Below are positions 28,302 through 41,237 of a stretch of 64,000 nucleotides of DNA, one piece after another. Both the position numbers and the translations under genes were made by a program. Source of the stretch: Simplicispira psychrophila DSM 11588 (GTDB lineage Bacteria; Pseudomonadota; Gammaproteobacteria; Burkholderiales; Burkholderiaceae_C). The first letter of the stretch is position 1. Every line of letters begins with the position of its first letter. The notes beneath the pieces were generated by a model, which saw only the letters and a program-made list of their open reading frames with translations, did not search any database and had not been told where the DNA came from. The DNA is taken from assembly GCF_000688255.1 (NCBI RefSeq), contig NZ_JHYS01000017.1:1-64000 (forward strand). The letters run 5' to 3'.

Positions 28302-29035
28302 ATGCCATGACTGCTACTACTGTCTCTCAAACCAAAGGCATCCGCGTCGAAGGCCTGAGCAAAAGCTACGGCAAAGGCGATACGGCAGTCCACGCGCTGA
28401 AAGACGTGAATTTGCAAGTCGGGCCGGGCGAAGTGGTCGGCTTGGTCGGGCCGTCGGGCTCAGGCAAAAGCACGCTGCTGAAATGCTTGGGCGCGGTCAT
28501 CGACCCGACGGCGGGGCGGATGATCCTTGGCGATGAGGTGATTTTTGACAACGGCTGGAAAGTCAAAGACCTGCGCGCGCTGCGGCGCGACAAGATTGGT
28601 TTTGTGTTCCAAGCGCCGTACCTGATTCCGTTTTTGGACGCGACCGACAACGTCGCCCTGCTGCCGATGCTGGCCGGTGTGCCCAACGCCGAAGCGCGCG
28701 CAAGGGCGCTGGAGCTGATCACCTCACTCGATATGCAGCACCGCGCCCGCGCCATGCCGTCACAGCTGTCGGGCGGCGAGCAGCAGCGCATCTCGATTGC
28801 GCGCGGCTTGGTCAATCGCCCGCCGGTCATCTTGGCCGACGAGCCGACCGCGCCACTCGACAGCGCGCGCGCGCTGGCGGTGATTCGCATCCTGAACGAG
28901 ATGGCGCAGCAGTTTCAAACCGCCGTCATCGTCGTCACCCACGATGAAAAAATCATCCCGACCTTTAAGCGGATTTACCACATCCGCGACGGCATCACGC
29001 ACGAGGAGGCGGGGGAGGGGCGCAGTTTTGTGTGA
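28298..29035 (+). CDS. ABC exporter ATPase, MacB/LolD (DevA) type
   Basis: The protein has 245 residues. Walker A is GPSGSGKST, the signature is LSGGEQQR, Walker B is VILADEPT and the switch His is in VVTHD. The GTG at 28298 is chosen because GGAGG lies 7 bases upstream; an ATG at 28307 is an alternative. It overlaps the permease stop and drives the exporter with ATP. Confidence 0.93.
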   Translation: MNAMTATTVSQTKGIRVEGLSKSYGKGDTAVHALKDVNLQVGPGEVVGLVGPSGSGKSTLLKCLGAVIDPTAGRMILGDEVIFDNGWKVKDLRALRRDKIGFVFQAPYLIPFLDATDNVALLPMLAGVPNAEARARALELITSLDMQHRARAMPSQLSGGEQQRISIARGLVNRPPVILADEPTAPLDSARALAVIRILNEMAQQFQTAVIVVTHDEKIIPTFKRIYHIRDGITHEEAGEGRSFV

Positions 29036-29083
29036 AATCGGCCTCTAGTCCTTTAGATACGTGCGCTAGCAGCTATGATTTTT
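29035..29083 (-). repeat. Dispersed intergenic repeat, copy 6
   Basis: AATCGGCCTCTAGTCC then ACGTGCGCTAGCAGCTATGATTTTTG, the same orientation as copy 1, starting at the ATPase stop codon. Confidence 0.78.
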
Positions 29084-29100
29084 GATGGTGTCGCCACCCG

Positions 29101-29186
29101 TAGGTCGGGTGAGCCCAAAGGGCGTAACCCGACACTGCTGCTTGATCAGAAAATTCGTCGGGTTATGCTGCGCTAACCCGACCTAC
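29101..29186. repeat. 86-bp element with TAGGTCGGGT terminal inverted repeats
   Basis: TAGGTCGGGT at the left and ACCCGACCTA at the right are exact reverse complements. Each half also forms its own hairpin (GTAACCCGACA; GTCGGGTTATG). It resembles a small non-autonomous mobile element. Confidence 0.7.
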
Positions 29187-29213
29187 TAGGCCGCTGCCCC
29201 GCATAATCCACCC

Positions 29214-29430
29214 CTCTCTGCGGGAGAGCGGGGCCGACACGGCTCCCACCGAAGGCGCAATCTCCCATCATCGCTCAGGTACACCGGACCGCAGAGGTAT
29301 TCGCCGACTGGAGAGCGGCTCGGGCGCTGGCGGTTTTGCACCGCACGCCCCGAGTCCACCGAAGGGGCAAGCTGCTGTGGCATATCGCCATCCAGCAGCG
29401 CAAACTCTCAGGTAACAAGGACAGGGGGAG
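29214..29430 (+). promoter_or_regulatory. Tandem glycine riboswitch
   Basis: Two glycine aptamers lie in series. The first (29214-29298) has P1 arms CTCTGCGG / CCGCAGAG, GGAGAGCGG, ACCGAAGGCGCAA and GCTCAGGTA. The second (about 29304-29430) has GGAGAGCGGCT, CACCGAAGGGGCAA and CTCTCAGGTAACAAGGACAG. These are the conserved core strings of the class. It should control the membrane-protein gene at 29568. Downstream, GCCTCCCCTGT (29484-29520 region) can pair with the ACAGGGGG end of the second aptamer, a plausible ligand switch. Confidence 0.95.
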
Positions 29431-29567
29431 AGGCGCTCTCGGGCACGCGGTGACGCGTGTTCGGCTTTTCTTTGGGCCTCCCCTGTGTCACCCCTTCTTT
29501 GCGTATTTGCCGCTGTCGTGCGGCCGTCCCTGTCCGCCCTGCCGTCGCTGTTTCTGAGGGCGCTGCC

Positions 29568-30182
29568 ATGCTGACCCTTATTTATCTGATTGCCATCACG
29601 GCGGAAGCCATGTCGGGCGCTTTGTCGGCTGGCCGACGCAACATGGACATTTTTGGCGTGGCGGTCATCGCCTTTGTCACTGCGCTGGGCGGTGGCACGG
29701 TGCGCGACGTTATCTTGGGGCACTTCCCGATCGGCTGGACGCAGCATCCCGAGTACGTCGGCCTGGTGGTGTTTGCCGGGCTGCTGACGATGCTGCTGGC
29801 GCCGCAAATGCACAAGCTGCGCCGGGTGTTTTTGCTGCTGGATGCGATGGGGCTGGTCGCCTTCTCGCTGATTGGTTGTGATGTGGCGCTGCGCATGGGC
29901 TACGCCCTGCCGGTGGTGGTGATGGCCGGGATGATCACCGGCATCTGCGGCGGCGTGCTGCGCGATGTGCTGTGCAACCAAGTGCCGGTGGTGTTCCAGC
30001 GCGAGCTGTACGCTATGGTCTCGCTGGTGGTGTGCTGCCTGTTTCTGGGCCTGCGGGCGCTGGAGGTCAACCAGGCACTGAATACCGTGCTCAGCTTTGC
30101 CGTCGGCCTGACGCTGCGCATGTTGGCCATTTGGCGCTGCTGGCGGCTGCCGACTTTTTCGTATCAGCAGCGTTGGGATTAA
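29568..30182 (+). CDS. UPF0126/TRIC-family membrane protein, likely glycine transport
   Basis: The protein has 204 residues with about seven membrane segments in two repeats, each carrying the family signature GGGTVRDVILG and GGVLRDVLC. Prokaryotic members are trimeric cation channel-like proteins, and those behind glycine riboswitches are proposed to move glycine. ATG 29568 is chosen since earlier starts lie in the riboswitch leader; GAGGG is upstream. Glycine transport here is inferred from the riboswitch. Confidence 0.9.
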   Translation: MLTLIYLIAITAEAMSGALSAGRRNMDIFGVAVIAFVTALGGGTVRDVILGHFPIGWTQHPEYVGLVVFAGLLTMLLAPQMHKLRRVFLLLDAMGLVAFSLIGCDVALRMGYALPVVVMAGMITGICGGVLRDVLCNQVPVVFQRELYAMVSLVVCCLFLGLRALEVNQALNTVLSFAVGLTLRMLAIWRCWRLPTFSYQQRWD

Positions 30183-30206
30183 CTGCATCCCCCTTTCCTC
30201 AATTTT

Positions 30207-30262
30207 GCTCATCTATTGATAGCTGATAGCGCAAGTATATAAAGGGTTGGAGGCCGATTTTA
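30207..30262 (+). repeat. Dispersed intergenic repeat, copy 7
   Basis: TTGATAGCTGATAGCGCAAGTATATAAAGGGTTGGAGGCCGATTT, a diverged copy between the convergent TRIC and ArsR genes. Confidence 0.7.
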
Positions 30263-30263
30263 C

Positions 30264-30623
30264 TTAAAAATCGCTCTGCCCCAGCGCCTCGGTGCCGCGC
30301 CGCGCCAGGTGCTGGTAGACGTGCTCGCACAGCCGGTCCAGCGCGGGGTCGGCCCGCTGGTAATAGGCGCTGTGGCCGCGCAGCTCGCGCTGCACTAGGC
30401 CGTGGCGCATCAGCAGCGCCAGGTGGCGCGAGATGTTGGCAGCGCTGCAACTGCAGCGCTGGGCCAGTTCGCTGACGTTGTAGCTGCGCTGATCCAGCCA
30501 CTGCAATATTTCCAGTCGCCTGGGTTCGCCCAAAGCGCGGAAATACGCCGCCACCTGCTCCAGTGCTGCATCGGACAGCTGGTGCATCGGTATGCAGGTG
30601 GCGGGAGCGGAATGAGGGTTCAT
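30264..30623 (-). CDS. ArsR-family transcriptional regulator
   Basis: The protein has 119 residues. The winged helix spans about 25-90 with recognition segment SAANISRHLALL. Cysteines are C10, C57, C59 and C99; C57 and C59 (CSCS) replace hydrophobic positions of the helix-turn-helix and could sense thiol reagents or metal. It is divergent from the RND/TolC/SQR gene run and a palindrome lies between, so it probably represses that run. A reactive-sulfur signal is inferred from the sqr gene downstream. Confidence 0.88.
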   Translation of the reverse strand: MNPHSAPATCIPMHQLSDAALEQVAAYFRALGEPRRLEILQWLDQRSYNVSELAQRCSCSAANISRHLALLMRHGLVQRELRGHSAYYQRADPALDRLCEHVYQHLARRGTEALGQSDF

Positions 30624-30659
30624 GCGCGGTATTGGTACAGAGTGATGGGGGTATAAATC

Positions 30660-30679
30660 AACTAATTGACTATTTAGTT
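30660..30679. promoter_or_regulatory. Inverted repeat, candidate ArsR operator
   Basis: Arms AACTAA and TTAGTT flank an 8-base spacer. It lies in the 139-base divergent region, 37 bases before the ArsR start and 83 before the RND adaptor. Confidence 0.5.
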
Positions 30680-30762
30680 ACTTGCGCAAATAATAGTTCA
30701 AGCCATTGTTTTTGACCAGCCCGAGGCTGCTGCCCAAACCGAACCCGAAAGAGAAGATCCGC

Positions 30763-31818
30763 ATGTTGAAATTTCACCCCTTGACCCTGGCTGCGGTTTT
30801 GTTGCTGCCGCTGGCGGCTGTGGCCGCGCCCGACTCTGCTGCCATGCCGGCGCAGGTCAGCACGGTGCAGGGGCGCAGTGGTTTTGACGGCGTGGTCGAG
30901 GCCGTGCGCCAAACCACTCTTGCCGCGCAGGTGCCTGGTGCGGTGGTCGAACTAGTGGTGAAGGTGGGTGAGCGCGTGCAGGCTGGTCAGTTGCTGCTGC
31001 GCCTTGACGCGCGCAGCGCCGACCAAAGCGCTGCCGCCAGCGACGCACAGGTGCAGGCGGCGCGCGCTTCGCTGGAGGTGGCGACGCGCGAATACACACG
31101 CCAGCAAAAGCTGCGCGACAAGCAATACATCAGCCAGGCCGCGCTGGATCAGGCCGAGGCGCAGTTCAAAGCCACGCGCGCCCAAGTCGCGGCGCAGGTG
31201 GCGCAGGCCGGCGCGGCGCGCACGCAGACCGGGTTGCACACGGTGCGCGCGCCGTATGCCGGCGTGGTGTCCGAGGTGCCGGTGCAGTTGGGTGACATGG
31301 CCATGCCGGGCCGCGCGCTGGTCACGCTGTACGACCCCAGCACCCTGCGCGTAACAGCGTCGGTGCCGCAGTCGCTGCTGGGTGCCGCACAAGGCGCGCC
31401 CAGCGAAGCGGTGCGCGTCGAATTGCCCGGTTTAGCGACCGAAAAACAGTGGCCCACTGCCGCTCGCGTGCAGGTGTTGCCGACGGTCGATGCTGCGACG
31501 CACACGGTGCAGGTGCGCGCCGACTTGGCGAAAGGCTTAGAGGGTGTCGCGCCCGGCATGTTTGCCCGGCTGTGGTTGCCCTTAGTCAGCCAGAGCGCCG
31601 CTGCCGCCAGCCGGCGCGTAGCGGTGCCGCTCAGCGCCGTCGTGCGCCGCGCCGAGATGACCGGGGTTTATGTGCAAGGCGAGGGCGGCAAGCCGCTGCT
31701 GCGCCAAGTGCGTCTGGGCCGGGTCGAGGGCGACCAAGTTGAAGTGCTGACCGGCGTGGCGCCGGGCGAGTCGGTGGTGGTCGATGCGCAAGCCGCTACC
31801 CGCGCCAAGGCGCAGTAA
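30763..31818 (+). CDS. RND efflux periplasmic adaptor
   Basis: The protein has 351 residues. A signal peptide (LTLAAVLLLPLAAVAA) is followed by lipoyl half-motifs (AAQVPGAVVELVVKVGERVQAGQ and VRAPYAGVV), a short alpha hairpin and barrel domains. ATG 30763 is chosen because it begins exactly at the signal peptide. It pairs with the RND pump 11 bases downstream. Confidence 0.92.
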   Translation: MLKFHPLTLAAVLLLPLAAVAAPDSAAMPAQVSTVQGRSGFDGVVEAVRQTTLAAQVPGAVVELVVKVGERVQAGQLLLRLDARSADQSAAASDAQVQAARASLEVATREYTRQQKLRDKQYISQAALDQAEAQFKATRAQVAAQVAQAGAARTQTGLHTVRAPYAGVVSEVPVQLGDMAMPGRALVTLYDPSTLRVTASVPQSLLGAAQGAPSEAVRVELPGLATEKQWPTAARVQVLPTVDAATHTVQVRADLAKGLEGVAPGMFARLWLPLVSQSAAAASRRVAVPLSAVVRRAEMTGVYVQGEGGKPLLRQVRLGRVEGDQVEVLTGVAPGESVVVDAQAATRAKAQ

Positions 31819-31829
31819 AGGTGGATGGC

Positions 31830-34800
31830 ATGAAGCAAGCACCACACGACGCGGGTCTCGGAATTTCCGGCCGTATTGCCGCATTCTTTCAAAGCGCGCA
31901 AATCACCCCGCTGCTGGCGCTGCTGGCACTGCTGCTGGGCGCCTTTGCCGTGCTGGTGACGCCGCGTGAAGAAGAGCCGCAGATCAACGTCACCATGGCC
32001 AATGTGCTGATCGCCTTTCCGGGTGCCAGCGCCCGCGACGTCGAGCAAATGGTCGCCATTCCCGCCGAACAGGTGCTGTCGCAAATCACCGGCACCGAGC
32101 ATGTGATGTCGCTGTCGCGCCCCGGCATCGCCGTGCTGACGGTGCAATTCAAAGTCGGTGTGCCGCGCACCGAAGCGCTGGTGCGGCTGTACGACGCGGT
32201 GCAGTCGAATGCCGACTGGTTACCGCAAGGCCTGGGCGTGCAGCCGCCGCTGGTCAAGCCCAAGGGCATTGACGATGTGCCAATTGTTTCGCTGACGCTG
32301 CACAGCAAAAACCCCGACACCGGCCCGTTCGATCTGGAGCGCGTGGCGCACAGCATCGAAGCCGATTTGAAACGCGTGCCCGGTACCCGCACCGTCCACA
32401 CTATCGGTGGCCCCGGTCGCGCGGTGATGGTCGAGATGGACACCGCCCGCATGGCCAGTGCCGGCGTGACAGTGGACGATTTGCGCCGCGCGCTGCAGTC
32501 GGCCAACAGTGGCCTGCCGGTGGGCGAGTTGCTGGGCGGCAACCGCACGGTGGCGATTGAAGCCGGGCCCTTTTTGGCCAGTGCTGACGAAGTGGCCGCG
32601 CTGGTGGTCGGTGTGCGTGCTGGTAAGCCCGTCTTCTTGAACGACGTGGCGCAGGTGCGCGACGGTGCGCCGCCGGCCGTGCACTACGTTTGGCACGGCA
32701 CGGCGGGCGAGGGCGCGGCGGAATATCCGGCGGTCACCATCGCCATCACCAAAAAGCCGGGCGAAAACGCCATCGACGTCGCCAATGCGGTGATGGCCCG
32801 CGTGGCGCAACTGCACAACACCGTCATCCCCGACGCAGTGCAGGTCAGCGAGACGCGCAACTACGGCGCGACCGCCAATGACAAGGCGCAAAAACTGATC
32901 CAGAAACTGTTGTTTGCCACCGCGTCGGTGGTAGCGCTGGTGTTCATTGCGCTGGGTCGGCGCGAGGCGGCCATCGTCGGCATCGCCGTGGTGCTGACAT
33001 TGGCAGCGACGCTGTTTGCCTCGTGGGCCTGGGGCTTTACGCTGAACCGCGTGTCGCTGTTTGCGCTGATCTTTTCCATCGGCATTCTGGTCGATGACGC
33101 CATTGTGGTGGTCGAAAACATCCACCGCCACCAGCAGCTGTATCCCGGCAAGCCGCTGGCGCAAATCATTCCCGGTGCGGTGGATGAAGTGGGTGGCCCG
33201 ACGATTTTGGCGACGCTGACCGTGATTGCTGCGCTGCTGCCGATGGCGTTTGTCTCCGGCCTGATGGGGCCGTACATGGCGCCGATTCCGATCAACGCCA
33301 GCATGGGCATGTTGATTTCCTTAGCAATCGCCTTTGTCGTCACACCGTGGCTGGCGCGTGGGTGGATGAAGCCGGTGTCGGTCGCCCAAGCCGCGCACAA
33401 CGCCGCGCACCCGCACGGCATGGCCGGCAAGATCACGCCGCTGTTCGAGCGCATCTTTCGCCCCCTGCTCGATGAAAAGTGCGGCAGTCGCAACCGGGGT
33501 TGGCTGGGCCTCGGTATCGCCGGGCTGATTGCCCTCTCCGTGGCTTTGCCCGTGGCCGGACTGGTGCTGCTGAAGATGCTGCCGTTCGATAACAAGTCTG
33601 AGTTTCAGGTGGTGGTGGATATGCCCGCTGGCACGCCGGTCGAGCAGACCGCCGCCGTGCTGCACGCGCTGGGCGCACATTTGGCGGCGGTGCCCGAGGT
33701 GACCGATTACCAGGCCTACGCCGGCACGGCCGCGCCGATCAATTTCAACGGTCTGGTGCGCCAGTACGACCTGCGCGCCGGTGGTGAAGTCGGTGACATC
33801 CAGGTGAATCTGGTGGACAAGCACCACCGCCACGACCAGAGCCACGCCATCGCCACGCGCGTGCGCCCAGCGCTGCAAGCCATTGGCCAGCGCTTGGGCG
33901 CCAACGTCAAAGTGGTCGAAGTACCGCCCGGCCCGCCGGTGCTGGCGCCCATCGTGGCGGAGATTTATGGCCCCGAGGCCGCAGGCCGCCAGCTGGTCGC
34001 CAAGGCGGTGCGCGCGGTGTTTGCCCAAACTGCTGGCGTGGTCGATATCGACGACAGCAGCATCGTGGATGCACCGCGCACCGTGTTGCTGGTCGATCGC
34101 CGCAAGGCCGCCCTGCTGGGTGTGCCGCAGCAGGCGATTGTCAGCACGCTGCGCGCCGGTCTGGCCGGCGAAGCGGCGACCTATCTGCACGACCAAGGCA
34201 AATACCCGGCCGCCGCCGTCCTGCAACTGCCGCCCGGCCAGCACGGCGATATGGCTGCGCTGTTGCAACTGACGGTGCGCAGTGCCAGCGGCGCGCTGGT
34301 GCCGATCCGTGAATTGGTGACGGTCAGCGACACGCTGCGCGAGCAGCCGATCCACCACAAGGATTTGCTGGCGGTGAACTACGTCGTCGCTGACATGGCC
34401 GGCAAGGTGGACAGTCCGCTGTACGGCATGTTCACCATGCGCAGCGACATCGCCAATTTGGCTATGCCTGACGGTGGTCAGCTGACGGAGTACTTCATTC
34501 GCCAGCCGAGCGACGCCTGGCGCGGCTACGCGCTGAAGTGGGACGGCGAGTCGCAGATCACCTATGAAACCTTCCGCGATATGGGTACGGCCTACGCCGT
34601 GGGACTGGTGCTGATTTACCTGCTGGTGGTGGCGCACTTTGGCTCGTACCTGACGCCGCTGGTGATCATGGCGCCGATTCCGCTCACCGTCATTGGCGTC
34701 ATGCCAGGCCATGCGCTGCTGGGTGCGCAGTACACGGCCACCAGCATGATCGGCATGATTGCGCTGGCCGGCATCATCGTGCGCAACTCGATTTTGCTGG

Positions 34801-35102
34801 TGGATTTCATCAACCTGCAAGTGCGCGCCGGGGTACCTTTGGAGCGCGCCATCGTGCAGTCGGCCATCACACGTGCCCAGCCGATTGTGCTGACCGGACT
34901 GGCCGCCATGCTGGGTGCCTTCTTCATCCTCGACGACCCGATTTTTAACGGCCTGGCGATCTCGCTGATCTTCGGTATTGCCGTCTCCACCGTGCTGACG
35001 CTGGTGGTGATTCCCACGCTGTATTACGCCGCCTACCGCCATCGTCTGGAGGTGCTGCGCCCGACACCGCAGGGCGAGGTCGCACCAGGAACGCCTGCAT
35101 AA
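31830..35102 (+). CDS. RND-family efflux pump, inner-membrane subunit
   Basis: The protein has about 1,090 residues with twelve membrane segments and two large periplasmic loops, the standard RND length and layout. DDAIVVVENIHRH in helix 4 carries the proton-relay aspartates. It expels substrates using the proton gradient with the adaptor and, probably, the TolC-like protein at 35653. ATG 31830 has AAAGG nearby; a GTG at 31821 is too close to it. Substrate class is not evident; the neighbourhood suggests sulfur or electrophile stress. Confidence 0.95.
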   Translation: MKQAPHDAGLGISGRIAAFFQSAQITPLLALLALLLGAFAVLVTPREEEPQINVTMANVLIAFPGASARDVEQMVAIPAEQVLSQITGTEHVMSLSRPGIAVLTVQFKVGVPRTEALVRLYDAVQSNADWLPQGLGVQPPLVKPKGIDDVPIVSLTLHSKNPDTGPFDLERVAHSIEADLKRVPGTRTVHTIGGPGRAVMVEMDTARMASAGVTVDDLRRALQSANSGLPVGELLGGNRTVAIEAGPFLASADEVAALVVGVRAGKPVFLNDVAQVRDGAPPAVHYVWHGTAGEGAAEYPAVTIAITKKPGENAIDVANAVMARVAQLHNTVIPDAVQVSETRNYGATANDKAQKLIQKLLFATASVVALVFIALGRREAAIVGIAVVLTLAATLFASWAWGFTLNRVSLFALIFSIGILVDDAIVVVENIHRHQQLYPGKPLAQIIPGAVDEVGGPTILATLTVIAALLPMAFVSGLMGPYMAPIPINASMGMLISLAIAFVVTPWLARGWMKPVSVAQAAHNAAHPHGMAGKITPLFERIFRPLLDEKCGSRNRGWLGLGIAGLIALSVALPVAGLVLLKMLPFDNKSEFQVVVDMPAGTPVEQTAAVLHALGAHLAAVPEVTDYQAYAGTAAPINFNGLVRQYDLRAGGEVGDIQVNLVDKHHRHDQSHAIATRVRPALQAIGQRLGANVKVVEVPPGPPVLAPIVAEIYGPEAAGRQLVAKAVRAVFAQTAGVVDIDDSSIVDAPRTVLLVDRRKAALLGVPQQAIVSTLRAGLAGEAATYLHDQGKYPAAAVLQLPPGQHGDMAALLQLTVRSASGALVPIRELVTVSDTLREQPIHHKDLLAVNYVVADMAGKVDSPLYGMFTMRSDIANLAMPDGGQLTEYFIRQPSDAWRGYALKWDGESQITYETFRDMGTAYAVGLVLIYLLVVAHFGSYLTPLVIMAPIPLTVIGVMPGHALLGAQYTATSMIGMIALAGIIVRNSILLVDFINLQVRAGVPLERAIVQSAITRAQPIVLTGLAAMLGAFFILDDPIFNGLAISLIFGIAVSTVLTLVVIPTLYYAAYRHRLEVLRPTPQGEVAPGTPA

Positions 35103-35109
35103 ATTGCCA

Positions 35110-35162
35110 AATTCATAGCTATCAGCGCACGCCCCGTAAGCGTTTAAAGCACTTTTGACTTG
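35110..35162 (+). repeat. Dispersed intergenic repeat, copy 8
   Basis: TTCATAGCTATCAGCGCACGCCCCGTAAGCGTTTAAAGCACTTTTGAC, located between the RND pump and the AhpD-like gene. Confidence 0.75.
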
Positions 35163-35195
35163 TATTGATCCCTCATTGACTTTCAGGAGCTCCGC

Positions 35196-35573
35196 ATGGA
35201 AAACGACACCCCCTACACCGATCTGACACGCAGCATCTCCGCCGAACTGGGCAAGCTGCGCAGCGACATGCCCGACACCTTGCGTGGTTTCAGCGCGCTG
35301 GCCAAGGGCGCCACGCAGGACGGCGCGCTCGACCAGAAAACCAAGGAGCTGATCGCCATTGCGCTGTCGGTGGCGGCGCGCTGCGACCCGTGCATCGGCT
35401 TTCACGTACAGAGCTATGTGCAGCTGGGTGGCACGCGCGCCGCGCTGGCCGATGCGCTGGGCATGGCGGTGTACATGGGCGGCGGGCCGTCGCTGATGTA
35501 CGCCGCCAAGACCTCGGCCGCGTTTGACGAATTCACCGCTGCTGCAGCCGCTGCTGCACCGGTCTCTGCGTAA
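35196..35573 (+). CDS. Carboxymuconolactone decarboxylase / AhpD-like protein
   Basis: The protein has 125 residues. The AhpD core is seen in LIAIALSVAARCDPCIGFH, with the redox CxxC pair and nearby His. Such proteins reduce peroxides or disulfides, or decarboxylate; the CDPC motif favours a thiol redox role. CAGGAG precedes the ATG by 7 bases. It lies between RND pump and TolC genes on the same strand. Confidence 0.9.
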   Translation: MENDTPYTDLTRSISAELGKLRSDMPDTLRGFSALAKGATQDGALDQKTKELIAIALSVAARCDPCIGFHVQSYVQLGGTRAALADALGMAVYMGGGPSLMYAAKTSAAFDEFTAAAAAAAPVSA

Positions 35574-35652
35574 TGTGCCCCTGCTGGGCGCGCCACGCAG
35601 CCAACGCGGTGCACTGGGTGCAACGCTTATTTTCCCGTAGGGGCTGAACACC

Positions 35653-39547
<3,895 letters not shown>

Positions 39548-39643
39548 GATTTTCCAGCCCCTGGCGTACCGCTGCCCGGACGCCCGGCCAAGGGACTGTG
39601 GTTACCAGATACTGTGGAGCTGTTGTTGAGGAAAGGTAAAACC

Positions 39644-40216
39644 ATGCAGATGTCCCGCGTTTTCATTTCCACGGTCTTTCTGGCCTTCGCGGCCGTTGCC
39701 TGGGTGCCGGCCAGCGCGCAGCAGAAAATGCGCCCCGGTCTGTGGGAGCACAGCATGTCCATGAAGAGCCAGAGCGGGCAGATGGAAGCTGCCCTGGGCG
39801 CTGCGCAAAGAGCCCTGGCCAATATGCCGCCGGCGCAGCGCAAGCAGTTGGAGCAGATGCTGGCCGAGCAGGGCGTGGGCCTGGGCAGCGGTGTGCAGGA
39901 CCAGACCGTCCAAGTCTGCATCACGCCCGAGCAGGCGGAGCTTGACCACATTCCGCAGCAGGACGGCTGCACACAAAAAGTGCAGCGCGTGGACGCCAAC
40001 ACCATGCAGGTCAGTTTCAGTTGCCAGGGCGGACAGGGCCAGCCAGCGACCAGCGGCGAAGGCACAGTCAGCTTCCAGAGCCCCACGTCCTATGCCGGCG
40101 ACTTCAAGATTCAGACCAGTATCAATGGCAAATCCGCGCAGATCGATATGGCGCACACAGGCCGCTGGCTGTCGAGCGACTGCGGCACCATCCGGCCGGT
40201 GCCGCTGAGGCACTGA
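39644..40216 (+). CDS. DUF3617 secreted protein
   Basis: The protein has 190 residues with a signal peptide ending ASA before QQKMRPGLWEHSM, the DUF3617 start. Four mature cysteines (QVCITP, DGCTQ, FSCQGG, SDCGT) could form two disulfides in the periplasm. The function of the family is unknown. ATG 39644 has GAAAGG upstream and starts at the signal peptide. It lies 96 bases after the SQR-like gene, same strand. Confidence 0.85.
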   Translation: MQMSRVFISTVFLAFAAVAWVPASAQQKMRPGLWEHSMSMKSQSGQMEAALGAAQRALANMPPAQRKQLEQMLAEQGVGLGSGVQDQTVQVCITPEQAELDHIPQQDGCTQKVQRVDANTMQVSFSCQGGQGQPATSGEGTVSFQSPTSYAGDFKIQTSINGKSAQIDMAHTGRWLSSDCGTIRPVPLRH

Positions 40217-40411
40217 GCGCAGCGGCAGTACCGCGCACTGCTGCGCAGAGAACGTCGGCACTGGTATGCAAAGGTTGCATTTAGCCAGTATTTGCAAGGC
40301 TGGGATGAGCCTACAGCGGCGTAGTCGCTGTCTGACGGCTGAAGATTTTCTCCTGACCTAGAGCCACAAGAACAGCTGAGACCTCCTTCTGTGTGGTGGA
40401 GGACAACGCCG

Positions 40412-41167
40412 TCAGCACAACGTCAAAGCCGCCAACGCAGCCAGCGGGGCGGTTTCGGCGCGCAGTACGCGGCTGCCCAGTGTCACCGGGGTGAAGCCGT
40501 GTTGCAGTGCCAGCGCTTCTTCCGCGTTGCTCAGGCCGCCCTCGGGGCCGGAAAGGAACAGCACCGGGCCACTGCCTGTTGCAGCGGTAGCCGAATGCAG
40601 CGATTGGGTGCCGGGGCGCAGTGACAGCAGCAGGCGGGTTGTCACCGCGGTGTTGTCTGCTGGCGCGGCAGCCAAGGCAGCGGGATGTGCTGCCAGCCAG
40701 TCCGCTAGTCTAAGCGCCGGGCGGATCAACGGTATGCGGTTGCGTCCGCATTGCTCGCAGGCGGCCACGGCCACGGCTTGCCAATGGGCCCATTTTTTAT
40801 CTGCACGCTCTCCCTTGAGTTTGAGTACGCTGTGCTCGGCCAGCAGTGGTGTGATGCTGGCGGCGCCCAGTTCGGTGGCTTTTTCCACCAACCAATCCAT
40901 GCGTTCGTTGGCGGTGATGCCCGCCAGCAGGTGGATGGCGCGCGGTGCCTCGCGCTCGATGGCGTGGTGGGCGGTAGGCTGCACGCGCACGCTGCTGCGG
41001 CCCATGTGGGTGATGCTGGCCTCCCACTCACCACCGGCGTGGTCGCCAAACAGCGTGATGCCGTCGCCCGGTTGCAGGCGCAGCACCTGCACATGGCGCG
41101 CGGCGCCGACGGGCAGTTCAATCTCGGTGCCAATGGCCAAGTCAGAGAGGCAATGAAAACGGGGCAT
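40412..41167 (-). CDS. rsmE: RsmE, 16S rRNA m3U1498 methyltransferase
   Basis: The protein has 251 residues. An N-terminal PUA-like domain is followed by a SPOUT knot domain with LSGPEGGLSNAEE and the closing GSRVLRAETAPLAAL. It methylates U1498 of 16S rRNA using S-adenosylmethionine. Between its end and the DUF3617 gene are 195 bases in which I see nothing clear. It is downstream of amgK on the same strand. Confidence 0.95.
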   Translation of the reverse strand: MPRFHCLSDLAIGTEIELPVGAARHVQVLRLQPGDGITLFGDHAGGEWEASITHMGRSSVRVQPTAHHAIEREAPRAIHLLAGITANERMDWLVEKATELGAASITPLLAEHSVLKLKGERADKKWAHWQAVAVAACEQCGRNRIPLIRPALRLADWLAAHPAALAAAPADNTAVTTRLLLSLRPGTQSLHSATAATGSGPVLFLSGPEGGLSNAEEALALQHGFTPVTLGSRVLRAETAPLAALAALTLC

Positions 41168-41176
41168 TTACTTCTT

Positions 41177-41235
41177 TTTTAATAGCTATCACCGCTTGAT
41201 ACACAAGCGTTTGAGGCCAATTTGGCTTATTTTTA
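41177..41235 (+). repeat. Dispersed intergenic repeat, copy 9
   Basis: TTTAATAGCTATCACCGCTTGATACACAAGCGTTTGAGGCC, located between amgK and rsmE. Confidence 0.72.
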
Positions 41236-41237
41236 AA

